Origin: Serinus canaria
Taxonomy: Eukaryota; Chordata; Aves; Passeriformes; Fringillidae
Assembly (NCBI RefSeq): GCF_022539315.1
Contig: NC_066322.1
Coordinates: 21,152,765 to 21,216,764 of the forward strand
Length of the DNA: 64,000 bases
Direction of reading: 5' to 3'
Below, piece after piece: positions 26,401-39,400 of the stretch. Position 1 is the stretch's first letter; each line of letters begins with the position of its first letter. The translations under genes and the position numbers were made by a program. The notes beneath the pieces were generated by a model. That model had not been told where the DNA came from and made no database searches. It worked only from the letters and a program-made list of their open reading frames with translations.

Positions 26401-28379
26401 TTGGCAGTTTGTCAGTTTTACACTAAAGTCTAATCTGGTTCTATAAGAACAATCTCAACACAAAGATACTGTAGTAGGAAGCTGCAAACAATGACTTCTC
26501 CTTAAGTTCTTCAATTCCTTAAAATTTTACCAGGGGTGATTTGGCCAGGTTTCATGTAGTGTAGTTAAACTTCCTTCTTTGGTATTGCACTTTTTTTCCC
26601 CTTTTCAAACACGTGTTTTTTCTCTCCCTCTCATACTAGCAGATGGTCTCCAGTTATATGCAGGAGCTTCTGTTCCCTGGGTTGCTATGCAACAAAATGC
26701 ATCCTATCTGCATCCTTTCTGCACTGTATCCCGTTTCCGTTCAGCAACTCAAAATAACCAGCTTAGTGCTTCAACATGCTGCTTCCTCTTTTCTACAGAG
26801 TTGAATATCTATCAAGTATCTTCCTGGGCTTCCTATCTCTTCCTGTTACAGCCTTGAAAAAAAATGTGTTTGCCCTGAATTGATTTTCCTCATCACTTCC
26901 TATTTACATCAGTCCACTTAGTGCTAAGGCAGGCAAAACATACATAAATGAGTCACGCAGCTGCTAGCCCATAAAAAAATAGTGTCAGCCAATTGTGTGA
27001 TGTTTGAAAGCAAGATTCTTCATTGTTGTCAGGTGTGGAGTTCCTGTTTGTCCTTTTTATCGTGGCTTTGTTTCCCTACTGATACCAGAAAGTTGAAAAC
27101 AAACTTTTTCTTTTTCTTTTTATTTTTTCTGCTGGAGTGGTGAAAAGGAAAATATTAATCTCCAGTACAGCAAGGGAGAAGATGTGACAGAATTAGTCGC
27201 ATGGTTTTCCCTGGCTGATAATGGAGAAAAATTTTTGATGGGGTTCATTTTATGTTACTGGACATTGACCACTATAGTTGCAGTTGCAAGTGTTATGAAG
27301 TACTTGTTTAGTATTCACTGCCAACACTAAGTTTTGCATGTTCTAAAGCATCTACACTGCTTTTTAATGCTCATCAAGCTAAGTGCAATTAATTTGCACT
27401 TCTACTACTTTATAGATGAACTTAATTCCCATTTTGATCATATGTTGGCATTCTCCACAGCAGGGAATGTAAGCTCTGGAAAACCTTTTGTTGCTCGCTC
27501 CATAGATAATTTAGTAAGTTAAAGGACAGAAATTTCTTTTGTTTAACTTGAGCAGTCAGGCATGTGGTGTGTCCTCAGCCCCTACAGTCCCTTTCCAGTC
27601 AATGGAGAAAGAGACACCTCCAGTAAATGAATTACAGTAATTCAGTCATTCACTAAGATAGGTGGGATTGAGACACAGGATTTGTCTCTTTAGCAACAGT
27701 CAAAATAATTTGGCTGATAGCTTGAAATATCTGATTTGCAAATTGCTGAAGTGAATCTGGATGTTAGCAGTCTGTTTTTACATAATTAGAGAATATTTTT
27801 CTGTTTCTCAAAAATAATTTCCATTTGTTGGTATCCCATGCCATCATTTCCTGGTACAAATAATTTGATAATTGTTAAAACTACAAATATGAGTAACTGC
27901 TCTGCCAGTTTATAATTGTTCTTCAGGGGTAATATATTACCTAAATATCTGGGGGGGTTTGTAGCCTGAGCTCAGCCTATGCTGCACAAAATTCAGTCTT
28001 ATATTTCTGGAGCAGAAGTGCCGAAAAACCCTCTTGTTGCCAATAGCAGTGCCCATGCTCAGATAAGGCCTAGGTGAAGACCAGCTGAGTTTCAGTACCT
28101 AAATCTATCCAGATTGCAGTTGAAAGAAAGCTTTTGGTGAGAGATTTTTCAAGGCAGAGTTAGATGATGCTTATTCAGAGCACTGTTTTAAACTATGTAG
28201 AACAATTTTTCACATTGCCTGAAAGCAGAATTTTAACTGCCATTACCTTTCTGAAGGAATCTGACAAGTTATTATATTAGGTATCATTAGTTTTCTACAG
28301 ATCAAGTGGAACTTTGGAAGTCTATTCTTCCTGCATGGTTATTGACTTCTTATTTCATTTTTCCTAGAGTTATCCATCT
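23494..28379. other. Gene-free AT-rich DNA
   Basis: A GA-rich patch lies at about 23758-23780. The longest + frame, 25510-25896 (128 codons), starts with TTG and matches nothing I recognise; the - frame at 24202-24543 (113 codons) is similar. A pyrimidine tract (CTTTTTCTTTTT-type) lies at 27108-27131. TGAGTCA occurs in 26949-26956, with no supporting context. No mobile element was identified. Confidence 0.5.
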
Positions 28380-29030
28380 GTCATTCTGGTTTTGATTCCC
28401 TCCTCCAGGAGCTGGAGGTGCAGGGCAAGGCTTGTGCTTCTGGGGTTGCTGGGCTCCTGCTGTGCTCACTGCCAGTGCCTCTCTCAGCCCTCTTGGCTTT
28501 CACCTTCCCTCCCACAGCCCAGGGATAGGCTTTGGCAGGACAGGCAGATTTCTGCAGCTTGTGAGGGCTGCCTCTGCACTGCTTCTCTCCTTGGAACCTT
28601 CTTGGCTGGCACGAGGAGCATGAAGCAGAGCAATAGAATTCAAAGCATTCCAAGTGGAGATAGAACACTTTGGAGTACAGCATTTATTGGAGCTGGGGGT
28701 CCTCTGCTCGCTCTCTTTATTGCCCTGCAGAGTGCAACAAAACCTGGGCACTGCCAGAGGATGTCTTGGGAGCAGCTTTTCCTTCAGGAAGCTCAACCCC
28801 CCACTGCTACTTCCTTACTCTGTGGTGGCAGCCTCTGCATGGGTTTATCCCATTCAGAGCCCAGTCTCAGGGCTTTTACTTTTCCTCCACCTCCCCAGTG
28901 TGCTGTAAAGTTGAGGATTCCCACTTTTGCTGCTCCCCCTCTGCTCTGCACCAAAGTCTTGGTTTAGAGGCTCCTACTCTGCCTCCAGGAACAGTGAATA
29001 GTTGTCCTCATTCTGAGACAAAGTAGGTGG
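28380..29030. other. GC-rich, stop-poor patch; longest open frames of the window
   Basis: This is a compact patch clearly richer in G+C than the flanks. The longest + frame, 28392-28967 (191 codons), opens with TTG; its first ATG is at 28620, leaving about 116 codons. Other frames overlap it on both strands: + 28654-28908, + 28670-29026, - 28381-28683 and - 28500-28796. Multi-frame openness fits a composition effect. The translation is rich in Ser, Leu, Cys and Pro and I recognise no family. It could be a decayed LTR or other old insertion, a GC-rich regulatory patch, or a non-coding exon. None of these can be chosen from sequence alone. Confidence 0.45.
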
Positions 29031-31078
29031 ATTTCAAGTTGCTACAGAAATAGCAGTAGATAATAAATAGTATATTTATTTAGAAAGTGCCAGTTTCAAA
29101 CAGACATTAATAATACAATAAAATTAATACACAGAAGTATTTTTCCCTGTTGGATATTCAGAAAACCTTTACATTAACACAGGAGGAGAATGAGTTCTGT
29201 AGTTCAGCAAGGTGTGGGCGTTGTTGGGTGTTATCTGAAGGACTCTGTGCAGAAAGGCAGCCTTGGGTGTTCATGCTTTGCTCTAGCTTTAATGTGTTGG
29301 AAGCTGTGCATTTAAAGGATAAGCAATGAAGGGGGATGGCTATGGAGAGGCTGTCAGTGATCATCTTTTTAAGTAATGTGAGCCATTTTCTAATATCATG
29401 AGAAAAGAGAGGAGTTAAATTCAGGAGGGGTGAGGGAGTTCTACGCAATAGGAGCTTTCACAGCAAAGGGTAAGATGGGTTTTGCTCTGAGAAATGATGG
29501 AAGGATCCCTCTAGACAGATGTCTCTTAATGAGACAGGATGCCAACTGGAATTTGGATTATAGCCCACAAAATTTAAGAAGAAAAAGGAAGACAAGGCTG
29601 ACCTATACTTGATTCCTTCATTCTGATTAGTACCCCCACAGCCAACCACCTCTGGTGTCCCAGGATCTGTGCACATGGGGACATTTGAAAGCCTAGGCCC
29701 CACATTCAGCATGTGCCAAACACAGAGCAGTGGCAGGTGTGCTGTGATTGGTGTTGCTTATTTTATCCATGTGCATTGAAACGTGCACCACTGTTTAAAG
29801 TCCATATTAAGATTTCTGGACTCAAGGCTTACTTTTGCTAGCATGGGGTATGTATAAATTAACACACAATTGGTTTTTTTTGTAGATCTTTTTATAGATC
29901 TTTCCTTTTAATAAAGCAAATGTCACCATAACCACAGAATGATAGGAAATGGTAGCTGTGGCCAAGTTATTTCACAATCAAGTTTTTGTTGTGAAAATTA
30001 TACTTCCTTTTAAATGAGCTCAATGCTTATTGCTTCCCAAAATAGAATTTAAAGTAATGTATATGAAAAATATATTCTCAAGACATTATTGCTAATTAGG
30101 AGATACAGAGAATACATATATTGGATTATGACTTGGTAAACTTCTCTTTAAAAGGGAGCTCTGTGCCCTGTTGATGTCTGTCTTAGAAACATGCAACCTA
30201 GAAAGATGCAGAAAAAACAGCACAGGCTATCACATCTTCAGTTCTTTTAAAGCAATGGAAGTCCTGGTTTCATGGAGTTAAAAAGTTTGCTTGCAATCTT
30301 CCCTAGGAACCTGATGCAGTTTGTTCCTATTTGACCTTTAAATTTAGCAGGCCCTTTTCCTGAGTGTTGGCATGAGTTTTTTATATTGTAATAAGAAGTA
30401 GGTTTAGTTCCTTTTAAAATACTTTCTGTCACTCATAGAATGGTAAGGTCTTTTCTAGCTCTGCCTAGTAGCAATAGAATGATGGAGTCAGAGAAACATA
30501 TGAATTCATATTTCATATGACAAAAATTTGAAGAAAAATGTTAGGAAAAATCTCAACTGGGCTAAATCTTTGCACTGCCTTTGTTTCATCATCCAATAAC
30601 AAACAGGAACTCCTGGAAGAAATTATCTTCACGGTGATTTTTGTTTATTTGTTTTAAAAAGTCAACAGGGCTAATCCCTGAGAATTAGAGGCTAGTCAGT
30701 GGGAGGTCAGAGTGGAAAGCAGAAGTGCAAAGCTGCAACTCATTTAACATGAGATGAAATTATGTCCATGTGCTTCTCTAATAAGCAATTTGCATTAATC
30801 ACTTTCTGGTAGCTTCACTAATGTGTGTCCATGGAGGCATGTTCTTTCCCAAGCATTGATTGCCATTGTACATTGGAGATACTTTCAATGTATTTTCTGA
30901 TTCTATTCAGTATGCACATAGAAGAGTTTGCAAGAGGAATATTGTAAACCAGATTTTAACAAAAATGACAATTACAGCAAAATGTTTTAGTTTTACTTTG
31001 TTATTGACACAGTAACAGGAGAGAGGCAAGCACAGTAATTAACAAAGCAATCAATTCCAGTGTTATGCAGATTTTCTG
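29031..31078. other. Gene-free AT-rich DNA with octamer-type motif
   Basis: No gene supported. ATTTGCATTAAT at 30788-30799 combines a POU octamer-like word with a TAAT homeodomain core, inside a non-repetitive segment (about 30740-30900) that reads like a conserved element. At 30433-30444 the words TCATAGAATGGT could be the tip of a CR1 3' end, but the following bases do not continue the match well. Confidence 0.45.
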
Positions 31079-31094
31079 AAAAAAAAAAAAAAAA
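31079..31094. repeat. Poly-A run (16 nt)
   Basis: Sixteen consecutive A. There is no adjacent polyadenylation hexamer and no retroposed body that I can recognise. Confidence 0.9.
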
Positions 31095-31355
31095 GACTTC
31101 TGTTCACACATCATGGATTGTTAGCTTTTTGATGCATTATTTCTTCGTGTAGCCTGGTTGTTAAGATCCATTTAAGAAAGTCTGGAAATTCATACTGAGT
31201 TTACAATCTGACTATATAAAATCAATAATATATCAATAAACAACATTTGTTATATGTAAGCAAGCTATGACCAATATATTGATAGGCATAAGCCAAGTTG
31301 TAGCTCTCTCTACTGGAATCTGTGTCTGAAATTCATGTTGACAATGAGCCCCATT

Positions 31356-31371
31356 AAAAAAAAAAAAAAAA
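31356..31371. repeat. Poly-A run (16 nt)
   Basis: Sixteen consecutive A, within 300 bp of the run at 31079-31094. The intervening sequence is AT-rich and unrecognised, so I do not infer a retroposon. Confidence 0.9.
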
Positions 31372-34300
31372 GAGAAATGGTATTCTCATGCCTCACCAGA
31401 GAGGGGTAATAGCATTGTGCTGCAGGTTTAGATTTCACATATAAGTAACATGTTACAGCAAGTGCTCTTGCAGCCTCCTGCTCCTAGCCTGCTCCTGGCA
31501 ATGGTGGAACTGCAACCTTCATCCCCTGCAGTTACTGTCACTTCAGGACTGTAAACTCAACTGGCAGTAGCTGTGTGGGCTGGTGGAGTCAAGCTCTTCA
31601 GCATAGTGTCAGGGTCCAGGCAGGGCCACTGTGGCCTCTGAAAGCTGGGAGGGAGCTTCAGACTCTGGGTGGGGGTGATGTATATCCTATGGTATGATAC
31701 CTTTACAGCATCATGGATGTCTTTGAATATAATTGCTTTAATGGAATGGAATTGCTTTGATTGTCTAGCCTTGATTTAAAGTGATTTGTCCCATTGCTGG
31801 AGTTATTTCTATTTTAAAGCAGACTCAGTAACTAAACTAAACAAATTGAGAAACAGTTTAGTTATATAAGTATATTACCTCTGAGCCCAGAGTGGTCCTT
31901 CTCAGTATGTTAAGTTTAAAAATATTTCTAATCATAACTCTGTAGAAGGTACTCACAGGGGACAAATAGCTTAATATTGACATAGCCTTAAATATATTGA
32001 AAATACATAAATCAGAATAATGAGATTCATAAATATGTTAATATTAATGGGGAAAACTTTTGGGAAATGTAGTCTAAAAATCAAAGAAAAAGATGAACTT
32101 GAGATGTAAGCAATGATTCTAGTTAAATGAATAAAAGATTTGATATTTTGTTCTTCAAGTCAGAAAAAGACATTACATCCTTTTGAAATTGTGCTTATGT
32201 CTTTAATACTGCCATAAACAGACTGCAAAAAACAGTAGGGGAAAAAACCTAAAGGTATCTGTAAAAGCCTGATAATAAATTAAAACACTGGAATGATTTG
32301 TTTTTCGCATCATGGAAGGAGGAAAGCACCATGAAGCTTTCTTTCAAAAATTCTCTCTAGAATCGATGGACTAATTCTACACTGAATTTCAAGGCTATAA
32401 AACTTTATTAGCAAGAAGAATATGTATATTGTTATTCATTTGTTCACACTGCAATGGTTAAGATCCTGTCAGCATTTCCATTAAAAACCACTATAATTTA
32501 ACAGGAAACTCCAACACACATAAAAATACATTCAGACTGCATTTGACAAAAGGGCTGCTCTAACCAGATTCTCAAAATTAATTCTATTAAGATGTTTTAT
32601 AGCTTGAAAAGAAGTGAGTCATGTTCTTAGAGGTACAAACAATCTCATACCTTTTGCAAAGTATCACCAATGTCAGTGGCTGCCAAACCAGGGCTCTTTA
32701 TCCCCCTTTTCCTGGCTCATCCCCACTGTCCCTCCACTGCTGCACAAGGAAGTCCAAACCTCCTGTCCTGCTTCCAGTTACTGGGTCACGTTTGATTTCT
32801 CTGCATTATTAACCTTTGTTGGGCTGTGTGATTTTTGTTTTGAAAATTCTTCCAAAGATCTTTGGTACTGTCCAGGGCATGGGACAGAGTCTATATGCAA
32901 AGAACCTGTGTTGTCTGGACTAAGCTTCTGATGAAGGCTTCTAGGGCAGCTGCGCTGTCTGTGGACGAGGACCTAGTTCTGCCCCAGGCTGGGGGAGCTG
33001 AGGGTGATGCACAGAATCCCAAAGGGGTGCTGGGCTGGCTCAGCCTAGTGTCCCCACTGCACAGGTGCAGGGGCTGAACCTCATCTTAAACCCTACACTA
33101 AACTCAGCAAGTGCACTGGAGGGGCATCTTTGCAATCCCCACCTCAAACAGATTGAATATGAATAATCACATCCTCTGCAAAAAGCTAAGTTTTGTGTCC
33201 TAAGACCAATATATTTTTATTTTGATATAGCAAGAAATGTTTTACTGCTAATGATTTGAACAGATGCTTTTAGTATGTGTGTCTAAGGCAGAATCCAACT
33301 CAGGAGTGTTCAGATAGAGTTTGTTAGCAAAGTAAACTTTGGCTGTTGAGACTACCACACCCTCATGCTTTAAGCACAGTCAGTGTAGGGGCATCGCACC
33401 TCCTGGATATCAGACAAACCCTGGTTCTGCACTGATCACTGTGCAGAGCAAGCTGGCTTTGTCAGGGTGGGAGATGAGATCAGATGCTTTTATGTTTTCT
33501 AATATAGCATAAATTCTTCCGTGAATGTCTCAATAATCTGGTTGATTAAGATTGCAGAAAATTGTGGGGCTTTCTGAGCAATATTTAAGTTGAAGTTTGT
33601 AAAAATTTTCAGCTTCTCTACTGCTTAGTTGAGCTGTCTGCTGTGTAACAGCAGAAGCCAGACTGTAAAATACTGTTTGCTCCACTTTAAAGTTCCATCA
33701 AAGATCACTCTCATTCATGTGTAGCTGACTACTGTACATCAGCAGTGTTTTCAAATATCAAATCAATATCCTGGATGTTTCCAGAGAAATTAATTAGTCT
33801 CGCTGAGGAGTTGCTTTCCTAGTTTGGAAAAAGCCCCCTTTGCTCCTGTTGGTATTGACTACACAGTCAACTGGATAGACACAATGTTTACCCTCCTAAG
33901 AGGTCAATTTAACTGCTCCAGGCACTACAGTAAATGTAAGAACACACTTTTCTGCTGTTTGGTTTATAAGCATTGACCACACACAGACTCTTGGTTAAGT
34001 AAAATTGTTTCAGGCTCTTGTTTCACTACCCATTTTTATGAATACCTATTTTTGATTCTAATATGATTGTTAAATTAGTAATTTTCTGTTTAGAGGTGGC
34101 CACTTCCCTAACAGCAGTATGTATAAAAAAAAAAATCTTATTTCAAGGGAAGAAGGCAGATTTTGTGAAAAGGAACTTTTGTTATTAAATAAGACATTTA
34201 AATAGTGAAATGATGAAATCCTACAATGTGCATTAGAAAATAATTTTGAGTACAAAACAAAAGCTCATTAATATAATTTGCATATGTCTCCAAAACAGTA

Positions 34301-35121
34301 CTTATATTTATAGTATTTTGCAGTGTAGGAATGATGCAATATTTTTCCCAGAGTCAGAGTTGCCCTTCACATTTTTATGGAAGATATTTCTGCAGGAATG
34401 TGCTGCCTTCACCATGTAACTTAGATATATGCATGCTTAAAACTACATGAAAAGTATATTTAAGATTTTTATGCTTACATGGTACAGATTTTTATGAGAA
34501 ATTGATGACTTCATTGTAGACTTTGGACAAGCATTCCAGAGCTGCAGACCTCCCACCCCTTGTTCTCAAGTAAAAAGTTTGGAAACTGGGAAATTTCATT
34601 TTGGTATTTCCTAATGAAATTGTTTTGTTTTATTTATTTCTTTTCTATCAGTAAACATTTTCCTTGAAAATACCCAGCAAACCCCAAAAAGGAAAAATCT
34701 CAGCAAGCTTAAGTGGCCTGAAAATGAAAGGATGTTTTTTGGGCTGCCTTGCACTGGTTTTTAACCATTGGTCTTAAGGTCTCCAGTTTATAATGTTAGC
34801 ATGTCATCAGGAAATAAAAGCAGTAGTGAAATTCTCCCCTTATCTGAAATGTCCTAGCTCAGCTGGAGGTTACTTCCCAAGAGATAATGTGAACTGTAAG
34901 AGCACTGAACCCTTTGTTTCAGCAAATAGTTCAGTGTTTTGTGTGTCTCAGGAGCCAGTGAGACTGTCCTTTAGCTTACTGTTTTGGACACATTCTGAGC
35001 AGAGAGGAGACATGGATCAAGGGCCCTTGAGCAGAAGAGGAATTCTGACACGGTTTTCTGGGGGGAAGTACTCTCACCTCTGGGGTCCTGCTGGCCGGGA
35101 AGGACTTATTGGGCTTTTTAA
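31372..35121. other. Gene-free DNA with two slightly GC-richer pockets
   Basis: Pockets at about 31470-31680 and 32690-33090 are richer in G+C than the flanks. The first ends with four G-runs at 31647-31675, separated by a 13-nt loop, a weak quadruplex candidate. Open frames at 32614-32931 and 32862-33077 match no known family. The rest is AT-rich, with an ATTTGCAT word at 34276-34283. Confidence 0.5.
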
Positions 35122-35141
35122 TTTTTTTTTTTTTTTTTTTT
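35122..35141. repeat. Poly-T run (20 nt)
   Basis: Twenty consecutive T ending in TAG, at the 3' end of a random 116-codon frame (34793-35143). It is treated as a simple homopolymer. Confidence 0.9.
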
Positions 35142-35357
35142 AGTCCTTGGTTATTTTGAGGTGAAGCTGTAACTTTGGCAATAACTGATTAGGTCTTTGC
35201 CAAAAATCACATTTGATAAATGCTTTATTTGCTGAGAAATCCCTCAACTCTGTGTGAATAGTTATGAATTTAGGTGAATTCTCTCTAGGGAGTATATCAA
35301 ATCATTTTAGAGTGCATAGAGTAAAGTTAGAAACCCAGAAAGTGTTCTGCAGTTAAG
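35142..35357. other. Short gene-free spacer
   Basis: AT-rich sequence between the poly-T run and the hairpin. Nothing notable was seen. Confidence 0.5.
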
Positions 35358-35401
35358 AACAGGGCTTCCCACTTTTTTTATTAAAAGTGGGAAGCCCTGT
35401 T
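35358..35401. repeat. Perfect 19-bp hairpin with 6-nt loop
   Basis: Arms 35358-35376 (AACAGGGCTTCCCACTTTT) and 35383-35401 are exact reverse complements around the loop TTTATT. The arms are mixed sequence with a GC-rich core, so this is not a simple-repeat artefact. The stem is shorter than a usual pre-miRNA stem and has no bulges. No flanking target-site duplication or transposon terminus is evident. Perfect complementarity suggests either a recent origin (for example a replication template switch copying one arm in inverted orientation) or selection on structure. Confidence 0.95.
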
Positions 35402-36457
35402 GGGTTTTCCTTCCTATGACAGCTTGCCCATAACTCTTTAATCAGTTTTCCATAGCTGAAAAGTGTTGTTGGCTTTGTTTATTACAGAGAACTGTGAGTC
35501 TGTGTTTTCTTCTTGGTATGGCCAATGTGAATCATGGTTTATAAACATCCTGTTGGTATTGATGAAATAACTGGGGACTTAATAAGACTTTGATCTTTTC
35601 AAGTAGCTCACATATAAGGCACAATGTCAGTACTCTTCAAAGTGTTAACATAAAAAACCAAGAAACCCTCATACAGGAAAAAAAACCTCCATGAGAGTAG
35701 AGTGTACACTGAAATGTTATTTCATGTGCAGTGTTTCTAAGAATATATCAGAAACCCTCTAACATATTTGGATCCAAGGAATACAAAAACTGATTTGATT
35801 TCTTTCTGCTATTTTATAAGAATATATTCAGGAATTTGTTTCAAGAGCTATGAGAAGGATGAACTATTGTGAAACCAAAAATGTTAAAGTTGTCTTTCTG
35901 TTTTTTTCTGCCCTTTTTTTTTTTTCCTTTAAAATCTCCTATATACACAATGGCTGACATCAGTTATAGAAATGGTTATATATATATCTATATATATGGC
36001 TATATACATGGTGATATAATAATCCTTTAGTAAAGCCTGATTTCTTCTTGTGTCTAAGGCTGGCAAACAGTGCTGCATGTAAAACCAGACTTTTAAAATT
36101 ACATAATTAATGATGCAAGTATTCTGAAAATAGAATATTTGTGAACCAGTCAACAGTTATGAAACAGATTTTAGAAACATCATTTACAAGGCGGGGTTTT
36201 TTGTTGGTTTCTTTTCGGCAAACTTGACAGTCCTTTAAAGATGACCCTGTGGAGTACAATAGATGGGACAAACAGTGAGAGACAAGTTTCAGATTGCTTT
36301 TGAATAACATCTAAAGCTTCGTGGTGGCCCCTTTGATGTGAGTCCAAGGGGACTGACCACCTGTGTTGCTTTGTGCAGTGATGATTTGTTAATCAGGAAA
36401 ACAAGAAATACAATACAGCCTCAAGTAAACCTTTAAGAAATCAGAGATTAAATTTAG
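35402..36457. other. Gene-free AT-rich DNA
   Basis: An AT-rich stretch with alternating TATA words lies at 35966-36017. No gene or recognised repeat is present, and the two overlapping - frames near 35929-36310 look random. Confidence 0.5.
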
Positions 36458-36489
36458 CATTTTTTCATGATTTTTGTCATGAAAAAATG
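36458..36489. repeat. 13-bp perfect inverted repeat
   Basis: Arms 36458-36470 (CATTTTTTCATGA) and 36477-36489 are exact reverse complements with a 6-nt loop, TTTTTG. Half of each arm is a T6/A6 run, so it carries less information than the hairpin at 35358. Confidence 0.85.
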
Positions 36490-39400
36490 AAAAAATACTT
36501 TGTCAGTATTTATACAAAATAAATAATTTCATCGATACTATTAACTGCTTACTTCAGTGATTTTGCATCCAGAGTTCCAAGATCATAGATTTTTCATTTT
36601 AAAAATTATTTTCCCTTTATCTCCAGAATAAAGTGAATAAAAGAGGTTAGGCTTTTTAAAGCGACAATCAGTGTATATGACCAGTTCCTTTTTACAGCTT
36701 TACAGATGTGGAGTTTATTCAGGGACTTTTCCCTTCATAAGTCATTACAGATTATTGAATATATCTCTGAAGTAGCCACTACTATAGCAAAATCTTCTGT
36801 GGCCTGATTTGTTCCCTAAGAATAAACCAAAGGACTAACCATTATTTTACAGACATTTAGAAAGATGGTGTAACTTGATATTTTAGGATAATAAATGCTG
36901 TTATGCACAATCTTTCTTGTTTCCATGAATTTCAATACTTATCAATGAGGCAATGACAGATATTTTTCAGTTTTTATATTGGCTGTAAATCAACTATTCT
37001 GCAGTCATCTGAAGTGGTAGTAAATACCACCTCTTTATAATTTCCTGAACATAAAAATTATATCTATTGCTTCAACTAGGAAGTTAATGTCAAGAGGATA
37101 TATTGAAGCTTGAATTTCAGTAATAGAGTGCTGGACTGGTGAGCATCAGAGTATTTAAGATATTTGCCAGTCATTTTTTTCCTTTTCAGAGAGGAATTGC
37201 CAAGGGAAAAGAGAGGAACCTACAGAATACTGTCTTCTAGAATGTGTAATGTTATTTCTCTACAAAGAATTCTAAGCAATCAGTAATATAAGGCTTTCTT
37301 CAATAATGACATTTTAACTTGTCATATTTCTTTCTAGAACATGTATCTGAAGAAAAACACATGTTTAGGTGTATTTATAAAGAGAGAGAAAGTTGCTAGG
37401 GAGTACTTAAACTACGGATATTCTTGAGTGAAGGGCAGAGTGATTGAGAAATGCCAGTTTAGTTCAGGCAAGGACACAGAGTTCAGTGCATGTCTCTGTC
37501 ACACTGGTATAAAGGAGGTTTAAGGCCACAAAGTTACACAGATCTGAGTGTAAGGGGAAAAGCATCAGTGTCCTCCAGACTTGTTTTACAGATTGCTAAG
37601 CTCCCCATGTGAATTAAATTTTCAAATGGCTTACAGGCCTTTCTCCTTATTCAGGACTGAACTCAAACCTATCTTCTAGGATGTAGGCTATTAAAGGACC
37701 AGACCAAGAGGTTCTGTTCTGTGGTGTGCTGAAGGTCTGCTGAAAGAGAATGTTCTAAAAATTCCTCCAACTTTTGAGTCCTCACCACAGGGACTGGGAG
37801 AAGCTGAGAAGCTTAGGGCTGTAGTTGTCCTAGGCTGGCTCTAGGCCCCCCAGCTCTGTTTCCAGGGCACTTTCAGCCCCCACCTGGGAGTGCACATCAT
37901 GGCTCTTTACAACCCAGACCCTGGAGCATTCAGAAACACAGGCATGGGCAAAGGTGGGGACCTATGCTAATCAAACCTGTGTCTTTGGGTAAAGGAGTTG
38001 GCTCCTTAGAGAGTGGCAGCCTGTTAAGAGGTGGGGTAGAATAAAATGACATAAGCACAAAAGGACGACAGTAATAAAATTGAATGGGCAAAGTTCTCTT
38101 ACTACTTCGTGCTGCAAGTTTTATTTGTAGGCTTCATTCTTTTCTCAGTGTGCCTTTGTGATACAATTCCATGTTAAGGATCTCCTATTGTCATCCAGAT
38201 AAACGTGTCTCTACCTAAATAATACTGCAAGCTCACAAATTCCACTCAGGATTTGTTTAGTTCTGTTTAGTAAATCTTTTCAAGTGAAGTGTTGCTGTTT
38301 TTGCCTTGCTTACTTTAAATTCACCGTTGGGATTAGTTTGGTTATTTACTCTTAATAATGGAAATAAGTCAAAGGGGAAATGCTTTTCACACTGAGCAGG
38401 CACCATGTTCTTCTGGAATGAGCATTTTTTCCTTTGTTTTCGAAACAATCTTTTGATTTCTTTGGTTTTCCTTTCATGATGTTTAGGAGAAAAGGAAACT
38501 GCTGTTGAACACGGGATGCCTGGGATTTCTGTTTCACATTAGACTTTTTTAAATATTTGAACTCTGCTTTGTGACGGAACAAATTAGAGCTGAAACCACA
38601 GGGCGGGTAAGGAGCTTCAAGGTTTCCTTATTTGATTTTCAGGGGTTTATATTTACCCTACTCCATTTTATACTGTGAAGTACCCTTTCTGCTCATTCTA
38701 AACAGTCTTTTTATTGGTAGCAGGCTTCTGAACTCATAGTTACCTGCACAGCAGCTGCCAATTGTCTCTACTACTATGTTTAAAGCAAACCAACCAAACA
38801 ACAAAACCCCAACAAAAATAGCAGATTTCTTCTGCAATGTGCTTTGGCAGACAGATGAAAACTTCCCTTATGCCCTCTTTCATTTTTATTTATTCTCTCT
38901 GCCTATCTCAAAGCACAGTTTATAGTAGCTTGATTTCAGCTTTATGAAAAAGCAGTGTGTTTTTCCTTCTTTAGTAAGCAGCTGGTGAATCAGAGACCTG
39001 CATGTTGCAGCTTTTTTCAGTGGGACACAGCAGTGCTGGCATTGCAAACTGGTGCCTTCCCAAAGTCCCAGCAAGGCTCCATCTAGAAACCAGTACTCAG
39101 TTCAGATGCTTGTTACAAGGGGATGTGTAATCTCCTTGCTTCTGTATTGGGTATATTTGCTGTGTGATAGAAACTTGAGAGAGATTCACTTGTTCAATAA
39201 AAAGGCAAGTGAGATGAAACTCATTTCCTAACATATTTTATCTATGCCAGCAGTTTGGTAGTTCTTATATACAGTAAGCAATAAAACTAGTTAAAAGATC
39301 ATTAAATAACTCCCATGAAGTTATAACAATGCAATAAAAAATCTAACCAACACAGAGCACCTTGCAGCATGGAGCTCTTTAATCAGTCTTTTCCTGGGCT

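Noticed and set aside
26945..26970. AP-1/NRF2-type regulatory site (TGAGTCACGC)
   Set aside because: A single short motif without conservation data or an adjoining gene is expected by chance.
28392..28967. 191-codon open frame as a protein gene
   Set aside because: It starts with TTG; other frames on both strands are open over the same DNA; no recognised domain; and the GC-rich composition explains the lack of stops.
30433..30460. Third CR1 fragment (TCATAGAATGGT)
   Set aside because: Only about 12 bases match before the similarity is lost, too short to call.
31647..31675. G-quadruplex
   Set aside because: Four G-runs are present, but the central loop is 13 nt, making a stable quadruplex doubtful.
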